Positions 24,130-34,549 of a stretch of 64,000 nt of DNA are shown in pieces. Origin of the DNA: Onthophagus taurus (Eukaryota > Arthropoda > Insecta > Coleoptera > Scarabaeidae); the NCBI RefSeq assembly GCF_036711975.1, contig NC_091966.1:9431501-9495500 (forward strand). The letters are read 5' to 3'. Each line of letters opens with the position of its first letter. The first letter of the stretch is position 1. The position numbers and the translations under genes were made by a program. The notes under the pieces were generated by a model, which saw only the letters and a list, made by a program, of their open reading frames with translations, made no database searches and was not told where the DNA came from.

Positions 24130-26330
24130 TTTGATAATCTTTTTTTTTGTAATACAACCAAACTCTTCTATATCCTTTCAAAACCGGTATTACTTTAAAC
24201 ATGGGTTACAGTCCATATTTGTATCTTTTTCTTGTTTCTGTACCAAACTCTGTGTTAAAATCCAGTAATGATGAGTCTTTGTTCTATCCATGCGTAACCA
24301 TAATTAGAGCATTATGAAAAGCACCCAAGACCAAATTTTCAGCGACCCTCTCAAAAACCTCTGGCAATCCAAACATTAACGCAACGAGAGTATTGCTTTT
24401 AAATCATCGATGCTTTTGAATTGAAATTCTTAGCCAAGAAGATGATATGGCCTCATCGAATGCATCTCAAATGATATAAAACACAAGTTTAAGTATGTAT
24501 TACTTTTTCGACATCATTACAAGAACTCGATGAAGTAAAAAAAAGCTATTTCCAGTGAAATCAATTAATACAAACAAAAAGTGGTGGTTCTAAGGCAGTG
24601 CTTACTTTCTACACAACAGAACAATAATATCTACCGAATCCCCAGAAGAAAAGAAGTGCAAAACTAGAATACTAGTGCACCATCGCCGTTCTGTTTGATA
24701 GATACGAAGGGCATTGAGGGAGAAATTTTCAAATTATTGATACAAGAGTTGTCGCAAAGTGTTAATTAATTAAGTAATTAATCACTGGAATTATCGCAAA
24801 ACAGCTCTTTTAGTGGAAGAATTTATAAACCGTTTGAAATGCAACATTAAAATTTTATAATTTTTTATAAAATAGGAAAAATATAAACGTCCAAATTGAA
24901 CAATGCTGTTAAACGTGATAGTGCCAGTTTGAATGACCTTACACGATCGTAAGGAAAATATAACATGCACCGCGGCATAAAATCATTTTTAGTGTTCTAT
25001 GTGTTTTATTTAAAAAAAAAAAATACGTTAAAGAATAATTAAAAAAGTTTATAAAAAAGATAATTAAAAAATTTCACAAAGTAAATTATAAAAATTGTAA
25101 CTTTTAGTAAGATTTCTTAGTCTTAATCCAGTTTCAAATGATTGCATAAATTTCATAAGGGAAAATCCTCTCCCACATAAAATTTCGAAAATAGAAAACA
25201 ATATGAGTTTATAAAATAAAACAATTAAGACAACATGTGTGGAAAACCGATTGCTTATAATGGGAATATCATAGCAGCTATTATAATTGGTTTGTGGGAG
25301 TTTACAACGTTCTGCAACAATAACGAAATAACAACGAAAACAAAAAAATGCGATTAATTCCGTAACCTTTCCAATTTGGCAGCGAATGATTTTATGGATT
25401 CATAAAAAAATTTGTGGAATTTGCAGAACATTTATGATACCAATAAAATAAACCAAACTAAAATTGACAAATGTTTAAGAAATGCCACAAAAAAAACGGA
25501 ATATTAAATGTGGAATAATAATATATCATTAACGAAGACATTTCTAAAGTTACTTCATTTACTCGTTCACTGAACCTATCTTTAAAAAAAATTTAGTAAT
25601 GGTCTTACATAAATTATGACATTCGAACGTAAAATTGCAAATGTTAAGAGCAGTTAACATTCCCATGTGTATAATTTTTGTTCTATAACGACTTCAAGCT
25701 TCATTAAAACTAAGACCAATAACCATTTAAAGTAACCGTGCCAAATAAATTTATTTATTGTTAAACCACAATTGATTTGTTTATTACGACTACATATTCC
25801 AAGTACGTAACAACCATGCAGTCTTTCATAACTAAATTTTTTTTATTAAAATCATTAACAAATTAAAATATCTGCCAATCATTTATCGAAGAAGATCATG
25901 AAACGTCGAATCGAAACAATTACTGTCGGCTGAAAATTACAAAGTAAAGTAACCAGTTCGCCATTAAATCGTTCTGACATTCAACAATGCAAGAGGTTAC
26001 AGCGTTTCTTTGAACTGTACCATTACCGACATAGCTCATCAAAGTCACGTACAATAAAGATTGCGATGATGAGAAGAAAAAATAATGATGTTTGTTATAC
26101 CTTCGGTTCATAAATTAGAAGGTATATTGACACGATGACGCTATTAGGGAGTAGCAGGCGAGTAATCGATCGATCATTAACAATTTATCGTTGTATTTTT
26201 TTTGTCGACAACAAGGAAATATTATTTGTTAAAAGTATTCTTTGACCTTCTTTGTATTAAATTAGAAAAGGTCAAGAATTTTAGATTGAAGACGATTTTT
26301 ATTACAAACAAAATTTCAAAGTTACAACGA
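24130..26330. other. Non-coding, AT-rich; nothing recognised
   Basis: Only chance ORFs occur. No supported repeat boundary or RNA gene. Confidence 0.45.
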
Positions 26331-26475
26331 AATACGATATAGCGGATTAATACAGGGATGAGAGTGTCCATTATAGCCAAAAGTCCGTTATATGAAGAAC
26401 TTTTAATTTGCACTTTAAGCGTAAACCTGAATCTTTTTAGTTATAGATCTAGTGTTAATTCTACTTTCAGTTCAA
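26331..26475. repeat. Pogo-like element end fragment
   Basis: GATATAGCGGATTAATACAG and GAGTGTCCATTATAGCCAAA closely match the first 80 bp of the pogo-like element at 16019 after its terminal CAGTAAAACC. A short minisatellite-like GATCTAGTGTTAATTCTAC stretch follows, again as at 16.3 kb. No opposite end was found. Confidence 0.6.
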
Positions 26476-26489
26476 TAAAAATATGTAAC

Positions 26490-26690
26490 GTTGTCGATAT
26501 TAGGAACTTTCTTGATATAGAGGGAGCGTTTGAGAAAACCACCTTTAGAGGTATTACTGTAGTACTTGAATTTCGAAGAGTGCCATTGGTCATCGCGGGC
26601 TGGATAAAAACAATGCTGTAGCAAGCAGAGTTGTTCAGGATAAGGCGAAAGATCCCACTGTACAGAGAGCTGTAATATGAGTTAAATAAT
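26490..26690 (+). pseudogene. LINE reverse transcriptase fragment (Jockey-like)
   Basis: The plus strand frame reads FLDIEGAFEKTTFRGITVVLE...GWIKTML. This is the first catalytic block of a LINE reverse transcriptase (D-x-x-x-A-F), with the following helix. It is open 26358-26621 and then broken. Confidence 0.6.
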
Positions 26691-28365
26691 AAACATCTCT
26701 TCAAAGAGAGACTTTCAAAGCCAAAAAAAGAAATAACTGAATATCAAACAATATTGGAGACTACATTGAGATCAGTAGCAAATCAAAACAGTGCTGAAAG
26801 GTTTGACGGCGAATGCAAGAGAGTTTTAAAGCTAAGAGGCCACGATACGAATGCTGCAAGATATAATCAAACAAAATACACACAGGAATTCAGAGAGTCC
26901 AGCTAAAATGTAAGAAAAACAATAAGAGCCAAAAAAGGCTACGTAGGAGAATATTCTCGAAGAACTAGAGTCCAGTAGAATAAACAGCAGAACTAGACTC
27001 TTTTTCCGGTAGAAAAAGAATATGAAAAACAGATTTAGACCCAGAGGTGAAACTGCAATAAAGAAAGATGAAGTGGTAAAGATCTGAAGAAATTTTTTAA
27101 CGGACTATTGAATGTGCAGACAGATAAAGTCAAGCGTGAATATAAATGTAAGATATAAGTACGAAGGCTTTCACGGCCGGTGTGAATTAAACTAAAATTA
27201 GAACTAAAACTAGAAACTTTCGGGTTTTGCCGTGAGTTTTTTAACAAAAGGTTTGACGTTTCGGATGCCATGTTGCAACCTTCTTCAGAAACTGGTTCGA
27301 AGTGACGAGATCAAAAATCGGTAACTATATATAACTCGGAAAAACTAATTAATAATCAGTTAACGCTAATTTAAGCTAATTAATAACTAATTGCGTCGCG
27401 TCCGGTGTGAGGCGGGAAGAGGTCTTCGTGTTCACCACCATCTTCCATGTTCTGCTAAGCTCCCAGCCATCCTCTCTGTTGACATTATTTTTATGTCGGT
27501 GGATCTCTATGGCTTCTCTTGTCAGTCTTTGGTAGTATCTATTGTCCCTAGCCAGCACCTTTGTTTGTTCGAAGTCTATTCGGTGCCCCTCTGCATGGCA
27601 ATGTTCCGCAACCGCCGACTGCTGGATCTTCTTCAGCCTTACATCCCTCTCATGCTCCTTGATGCGGCACTCGACGTTGCGTCCAGTTTGGTCAACATAA
27701 ACCTTCCCACAACTACACGATAGTCGATAGACTCCCGCTCCTTTTAATGGAGTTAGTTTGTCCTTGGCTATCGGGAGTGTGTTCCGAATTTTGCTGACCG
27801 TGCCGTACCGCACTACGATGTCGTTCTTCTTGAGGTGCCTAGCAATTCGTTCCGTTACACCTGAAACATAGGGAAGACAGATAAATCCAAGTGGTTTTGT
27901 ACTTACCGTGTCCTCTTTCTGCTTTCGCTGCTTGATGGCCTGGTTGATGTCCCTCGAAGTGTATCCATTCTTCTGCAGCACGCCTCGTAGAACGCCTCTC
28001 CTTCACATAGTCTCGCTGCTCGCTGAAATAATGTACGGATCACGGACCTCTTCTGTTGGGGATGATGAAATGGGAGATTACAAGTGTGGGCTTTGAAAAG
28101 AATCGAACAACGGTAGATCTCCACTGGGAGATTCACTAAAAATGCTGGGAATACAAGAAAACATTATACCAGCTATTTATAGATTTACAGGAATAACAGG
28201 AATACGATAGCATTATTAAAGTGAAGCTGTGAGATGCCATGACAGAACTAGGCATATCGAAAAGAATAATTAATCTCACAAAAGCCTGTGTAGAGGGATT
28301 TACAAGTGCAGTTAGACTTGAAGGAAAACTTGCATATGAAGTTTTTCTCAAATGTTGACCTTTGT
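26690..28365 (+). pseudogene. RTE-like LINE fragments split by a Penelope insertion
   Basis: Two separate plus-strand pieces look like one LINE. Segment 26690-27150 is the spacer before reverse transcriptase (FFNGLLNVQTDKVKREY near its end). Segment 28135-28365 is reverse transcriptase palm (LFIDLQE...WDAMTELGISKRIINLTKACVEG and SAVRLEGKLAYE). The Penelope-like element at about 27150-28135 lies between them in the opposite orientation. The exact junctions are uncertain, and both pieces have stops. Confidence 0.55.
27150..28136 (-). mobile_element. Penelope-like retroelement with GIY-YIG endonuclease
   Basis: The minus strand carries a 201-codon frame (27981-27376) with a GIY-YIG nuclease. 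GVYRLSCSCGKVYVDQTGR gives the GIY/YIG-equivalent strands and a Cys pair. Further on come RIKEHERD (catalytic Arg region), a HCHAEGH motif, and REAIEIHRHKNNVNREDGWELS with the conserved Glu. Upstream, in a shifted frame (28136-27903), is the end of the reverse transcriptase (HPQQKRSVIRTLFQRAARLCEGE). A frameshift separates the two. Downstream (27150-27375) lies a terminal-repeat-like segment with CACGGCCGG, GACGTTTCGG and CTTCTTCAG, as in Penelope terminal repeats. The nuclease domain itself looks intact. Confidence 0.8.
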
Positions 28366-28379
28366 CATGATAGAAGTAC

Positions 28380-28535
28380 GGCTAAACTCGAATATTTCTA
28401 GTTCTAGATCTAATGTTAGTTCTACGTCTAGTGTTAGTTCTAGTTTTTATTCAGTGTTAGCTTGTAGTATATTTGTATTGAACTAAAACTAGAACTAACA
28501 CTAGACCTAGAACTAGAAACATTCGGGTTTAGCTA
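28380..28535. repeat. Inverted minisatellite (palindromic CTAGTTCTAG/CTAGAACTAG arms)
   Basis: Left arm: GCTAAACTCGAATATTTCTAG followed by GTTCTAG-type units. Right arm: units of AACTAGAACTAACACTAGAC ending AGAAACATTCGGGTTTAGC. The two arms are reverse complements of about 60 bp around a spacer of about 30 bp. The unit matches the minisatellite at 16240-16400. Confidence 0.75.
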
Positions 28536-28539
28536 GCCG

Positions 28540-30320
28540 TACATCTAAAACTATCATTAATTTCTTATATCTAAAAATAAACAAGAAACGCGCCCGATTT
28601 CATAATCAACCAACAGTTTAAAGTGTCTTTAAAACTTGAAATCAACCTTAAAGTTTATTTGTTTCATAATTCGATTCCGCCTTTCCTTCAGTTAAAATTG
28701 ACATTTCTTGTGTAAGTTATTAATTTGAAATTTCTTGCGCGAGTTGCAAAAAAAAACACTAAATATACTTTGATGAATCATATATAGAAACATCCTCATA
28801 AAACTACTCTCGAATACAAAGAACTTTTCATATTTGTATTAATAGAGTTACGTTAACATTTTCGTCACGTTTAGTGTGCGTTGGCGAATGATAAACGGTC
28901 CTAATCTGACTTTTTGTCAGTGTAAGTGCGTTCCGTGCGATGGTTATTAATTTTTTCAATGTGCTCCCCATAAAATATAAGTGAAAATTTATGTATTTGT
29001 GCGATGAAGAGACCTTGTGCGCTCCCTTTTTTTCGTCTTAAAAAAAAGAGGTTTGTGGGAAAGGCCGAAACTATAAACTTTACATGAAATAACATCGAAA
29101 TACGCTCGTGTATCATTTTGACAGAGATTTGTTCGTTTGTACTCCACAAAGAGGCCACAACAATGGAAGCGAGCAAAAAAAAATGGGGAATTCGTAATAA
29201 TAAGCGTCCGAGAAATGCCAGTACAAAAAGTTGATCTCCGATATCTATCGAAAGTAAAGGATTTGAAGGATCTATTTGAATGGAGAGGAAAAGATGCTGG
29301 GAACGTAGAAAACATCGATTAATATGTAATTGATCTGAACTTATGTTGGATTCAGGGTCGGTCGACGTAACTTTCTATTGTTCATCCCATTATTTAACAC
29401 ACCCACAGCAAAACTTCAACGTAAATATCGCAAAAATTAACGAGGCGATCTTGTCACGTCAGTCAAAATACGTGATTTCACAAGGTTTCACGTTGGTAAA
29501 TCTTAAATTTTTTCTTTGCCAAGAAAATTAACTGAAAGATTGATGCAATATCAATAAATACATAAACATATATAAATTTATTAAAAGATAATTATTATTA
29601 GATAAATTTATAAATTAAAATGGGAAAGTTCAATTCTGTTATTGAACCACAATGTAATAAATAGTATCGCCAGGAAATACTATATTCACATTCTAAGAAG
29701 AAACCGTTTGCTCATTACAATCGTCGAACATAAATTGCATTGAGTTAAATTTATCCGAACGTTTATTTTCCCTGAATGCGTTGTAAATGCATATCGTGTA
29801 TAAAGAATGAATAAAAAAGGTTGAAATAGTAGCTTCTGAATAACACGTTTGGCGTAAATCTTAGAATAAAAATAGATTTAAAAGAATAAATTATTTAAAA
29901 TAATAAATTGTTTAATAATTACTAAGTTGAACAAACATGATGGTTATTAAATGCTATTTAAATAATACAAATACTGGAATTAAATAATTTAATACCGGTT
30001 GTTAAATAATATGCATGTTGTTATTATATATGTTAAGTGTTAAATTATTATTTATAACCAAGTAAAATAAGACTTTTAGTATATTAGCGTTATTTGCCTA
30101 CTTTATCCACATCAATTATGGACGTATATCAAAATGATCAAAAAAAATCATAAAGAAAATCTTGAAATTAAGTTGCGTTTGTTTTATACAACTGAAAATG
30201 TGTACAGAAGAAGCTAAGTTTAAATCATGCTTGATCATAATTCGTAGAATTTACAAATTATTGATTAAGTTTTTTTCCCACAACTGAGCAAATAACCGTA
30301 GTTTACTGCGCTAATGACAA
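28540..30320. other. Non-coding; no gene supported
   Basis: Overlapping open frames on both strands at 28901-29322 show no domain and no coding bias I can defend. The rest is AT-rich (29540-30300). Confidence 0.4.
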
Positions 30321-30930
30321 ATTACAATCTATCACTCAGCTTTTTAGCAACTAAATGTTGTCGATGGATAATGCAGTGTATTTCTAACACCCCGGGTACA
30401 TTTTGTTTTAAATGGCTTACAAATCTACGGTAATGTCCAACCATGGCAAGTACCCCATCTGTTTCTACAGATTTTATATTTGATAAAGGAATTGCTTTTT
30501 CCATTAATTCGTTCAAAACATTAAATATTGATTCGCCATGTCTCTGTTCTCACAAACAGCAACGAACATATTGCGATAATAATGCTTCATTACCAGGTAA
30601 GGTTGATTCGCCCAGTTGTATAGAGAAATTGGTCGTTTGTAAACAATTACACAAGGACCTTTCAATTTCATAACTCCGGATTTTGCTATAATTTGCAAGA
30701 TATTAAAGACACTCGCAAACCATCACCATCTCTTTGTGACGTCGAAGGGAACATTTTGTCCATTGTGAGTCTCTCTTCAAATCTTAACTTGTTTCATCTA
30801 GGTGAGATCTTCTCAAGTAATCCTCCAGCTTAGATGGTGTCATAGTGTTATTGCTTAAAAATTTGTTGCATAATGGGTGATTCCAGTGGAATTCCAGCAC
30901 TGGTTTCGATCATTGGACTGGAATAATGTG
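30320..30930 (-). pseudogene. hAT transposon fragment (ZBED-like transposase)
   Basis: On the minus strand a BED-finger-like N-terminal end (NNTMTPSKLEDYLRRSH, across stops, near 30870-30810) is followed by KRPISLYNWANQ... and then KSVETDGVLAMVGHYRRFVSHLKQ and IHCIIHRQHLVAKKL (30516-30322). The TDGA.AM.G...GF...LK and HC..HR..L..K signatures are characteristic of the first catalytic-domain part of ZBED/SCAND3-type hAT transposases. Frameshifts make it non-functional, and the C-terminal dimerisation part is absent. Confidence 0.75.
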
Positions 30931-31915
30931 AAGGGACACTAGAATGCACTCATTTAAGATTGCAATTTGATCTTTTATGAATCAAAAATATTATTCGAAA
31001 GTTTTTTAAAATTGATTGACCCTATATTTTTTAATTTTTGATTCTGAGGCTTAGTTTTTCCATAAAAAAAAAATAAAGTTTGAAATTACAGGACGCAGAT
31101 TTGAGCGTACGATTGGAGCGTATAAAAATCAATAAAATTCCTGGAGAGACAATGCTACAAATCTTATGCGCTAGAAGAAAACCCCTCACAAAAGAAACAT
31201 TTTGAACGTCTGTGGTTTCTTCCTTCTTACTTAAAACGTCATCTGGAGTCGGGGGCCAGGAATTTTAAACTTTTACATTAATTATTGCAAAAATTAAACA
31301 GTTTTCGAACGTGAAAACATTACTAATCCGTCTAATTTAATTTAGATTATCGATTTTTTGAAAGACGGTCTTTGTAATCGATTAACTTTAACGGCCCTAT
31401 TGAAAACTTTAAATTATCTAATAAAATAATGTTTTTGAAATGTTTACTTCTCCACATGTTCAGTTTGACTATAATTTGATGCAGCTATAAATGATTAAAT
31501 TCAATTATTTTTGTTTTATTCAATAAGAGCCTCAAACCTAAGGAAATGATAGCAAAATAACAATAAAGAAAATGGGCTACAACTTTGAATGTAAAACTTC
31601 CCGGGACGTCTATCTTGTTGCCGTTCAAAAGTTAAAGATTTGCGAAAATAAAGGTATTATTCAAATAGTCAAAAATAAATATCTCAATATTTCGTGAAAA
31701 TCACAGAAACACAGTCATAAACCTTGTGTCCTTTTTGACATTTTCTTGGTTTTGTTATGCTGCAAACATGACAACGCCTTTGGGTCCGTGATTTTTAAGC
31801 AGCAGGTGGTGGAACATGGCTTGAAAAATGCCTTTAGGTCAATCTTAATGCATTTTCTACTCCTGTTCCAAAAGGTAGACGATTTATTTTCTGAACCGAT
31901 CCCATTTTTATATTA

Positions 31916-32076
31916 GGTTTGTTCCAACCAGCGGTTTAACTCGTCGTGGACTCGTCAAATACAATCGCACAGTTAAATAATGCTATGAAATCCGCTGAAA
32001 TGTGACGACATTACTTGACATGTGCGATTGCATTTGACGAGTAACGGACGAGTCCGACGGCTTGTTGGAACAAACC
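31916..32076. mobile_element. Fold-back MITE, 161 bp, almost entirely palindromic
   Basis: The element starts GGTTTGTTCCAACCAGC and ends GCTTGTTGGAACAAACC. Arms of about 80 bp pair across nearly its whole length, with shared ACTCGTCAAAT and CAATCGCACA blocks. TATTA occurs directly on both sides (31911-31915, 32077-32081); the duplication may be these 5 bp or just the inner TTA. It has no coding capacity. The superfamily is uncertain. Confidence 0.75.
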
Positions 32077-32081
32077 TATTA

Positions 32082-34084
32082 TATTCTAGTACACACTCGC
32101 GTTTTTGTACTTATTTCCCTGTTCTGTAATTTTCCTTTACAGTAGACTTCATTATTGCTTTATTTACTGTGGTATTTACTTTTCCTTAAACATGGTCATC
32201 CCTTTTCTGTTTAACTTCACCGTACTATCCTTTTTATATGTCTATAGTACTACTTACTTTTTATATAAATACTGAAAAAATCGAGCACTAACTGATATGG
32301 TAGTCAACCAACAATACGTGGTGTTGATCCAAGTAGGGTTTCATCTCCCTAGATGAAGCTAACCCAATATCTCCATTATCAGGATAAAGTTCTGTTTTTG
32401 CGCCAGTATATATAATAAAATCAAATAAATAGCCGGTTTCTTTCTTCTCTAGATAGAGAAAAGGGAAAGCTTATTGTGTCCACAATGACGTGATGTAAAC
32501 GCGAGAACCAAATAATTACAATGTCGTTTTAATTATTTTCGTTTTCTGGAAGCTACTGGATTGCTGATGAATCTTCTGGTATCTCCAACCCAACCACACC
32601 CAAGAGTCATATTTAAGCAGAATTGTAGTCCCTAAAGATTATAATTCCGTGTTGATGCCCCTCTGTGGACAAGGATAAAACAGAAAAAGGTTACCGTATG
32701 CAGTTTTGAAATTTATGTTACCAATATGTTAACCTTATCTGTGTTAAGTTGGCCATAGCATGATAAAATTTTAGTTCTCTGTATATGCCCTGGACGCATT
32801 TGGTAAAATCCCAATAGATTGTCATCACTGCAAACGCAATGAAGCGCAACATCGTTTACTGAGGGCAATCAGAGAATTTTACTTACCTACGCTGTTAAGA
32901 TCTGCGCATGTCTAAACAATCAAGATCAATAACAAATTTTTATGACTTTCAGTTATCTTATTGGCGATATACCATTACTTGGCTGTGAGGTAAGTACAGG
33001 TGACGGAATTAATGTAAAAGTAGGATTGGAAATTACCTATTGTTAGACGGGTTGCAATTGGGGAAAACGAACCTCAGATGACGGAAGTGGATAATAAAGT
33101 TGAATCCCTTCAATTCCAGAAAAAAAATTATCACTAAACAAATTGCAGATTCACTGTAACAATGTCAGCTATGCCATGATACTCCGTATACACATTTTTA
33201 GAAACGTTTTATAACTCATAAGCACAAAACCATCAATTATAAAAACGGTTGCCTGAAAGCAACCATACAAGTATTCTTGAATATTGTAAATAAAAAATTG
33301 ATGATGATGCAAACAAAATCGGCAACATAATTAAATTTAATTAGTATTAGTACAATGTTACTCATGGTCAATAAAATCTAGTGTTATTTAAACAAACATT
33401 TATGAAGAAACGACTTCTTCAAAAAAACAAGAGGCTTGCAAGGGAGATTTCTCATTTAAATTTATATATTAACGACCTATGTTTATGTTAGAAAAAGTGT
33501 TTAAATAATTATCTTTTATACATTCTTTACATATATTACGTATATCGGTTTGATAGCACATATATTTTGTTTTTCTGTACCGCCGGACAGGACATAAATA
33601 ACAATATTTACATTTGTCTGAAATATCTTTGTTTGGTGGTTTCGCAGGAGGCTCTTATGGTAGATGAAAAGATAGGCGAGTCTTAAGGAATATAAGCGAG
33701 TTTTCTTTTGAGTCGCTTTTCTAACAACTTATTTATTTTATCATAATTCTCTGACAGGATAAAAAAGAAATATTGTTAGATATATAAATTCACATAACAA
33801 AGTAACGCATATTATTAAGATACAAATAAAACTAAGATCACAAGCACACAAAACATTAATTTTTGTTTTCATGAAGATGCATAAAACGTTTCATTTTTTG
33901 GTATAGCAATTATAGTACATTTCTCTCGTAATCTTTCTCTTAAAGCATATTCCACCAGGGGGTTAGTCATCAATACTTAAATTGTTAAATTAAATTCAAA
34001 ATTTGTAATAATGTATCTACACAACACAATTGAATTCAAAACTATTAACTATAAAAGTCACTTACATTGAAACAATATTAAGGT
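32082..34084. other. Non-coding; nothing recognised
   Basis: No supported coding sequence. This is the downstream flank of the kinesin gene and its pseudo-exon. Confidence 0.45.
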
Positions 34085-34390
34085 TTCAAGTTTGTTTTCT
34101 AATCCCCAATGAATATACTAACTTCCAATTTCTATATGGTTTAATTTTATGAGAATATATAAACTCTTATTTATATAGTCAGATACTGTTATTGTAACGT
34201 CACTGTTTTTCAAACTAACAAAATCAATTAATTGTAAGATTATTGAACCACTTAAAACCGCTGTTTCCGTATTAAAATCTTTAAAATATAAATCCTAATA
34301 TAAAATGAGATCTTGATCTATGCTCATTGTAATCCCTCGCAGCTATCGACCTGTTTCGTTTAGCCGTGGATATGTACATTTGTCATATTG
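34085..34390 (-). pseudogene. Decayed duplicate of the kinesin-14 motor exon
   Basis: The minus strand aligns along its length with the last exon of the adjacent kinesin gene. It reads STAKRNRSIAARDYNEHRSRSH, compared with STADRNRAVAVTNYNEHSSRSH in the gene. A degraded stretch matches the switch II region, and PYRNWKLVYSLG corresponds to PYRNSKLTYLLG. At DNA level the match runs from about 34090 (the PYRNSKLTYLL region) to 34390 (the STADRNR region), with stops and small indels. No other motor part is recognisable, so it is a fragment of a tandem duplicate, in the same orientation and about 160 bp beyond the gene's stop codon. Confidence 0.8.
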
Positions 34391-34549
34391 TTCCTTTTCA
34401 CACATTACCCTTTATTTTGTCTCTCTCATTAAAAAAATTACTTATATATTTAAACATAAAAAATTGTTAATACTTAATAATAACGTAACTATACATAAAT
34501 AATAATACAATTCAAAATATTTAAAATTAAAATGCTAATATTTTTAAAA

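Noticed and set aside
28901..29322. Overlapping open frames on both strands
   Set aside because: They shadow one another, have no recognisable motif and no splice context.
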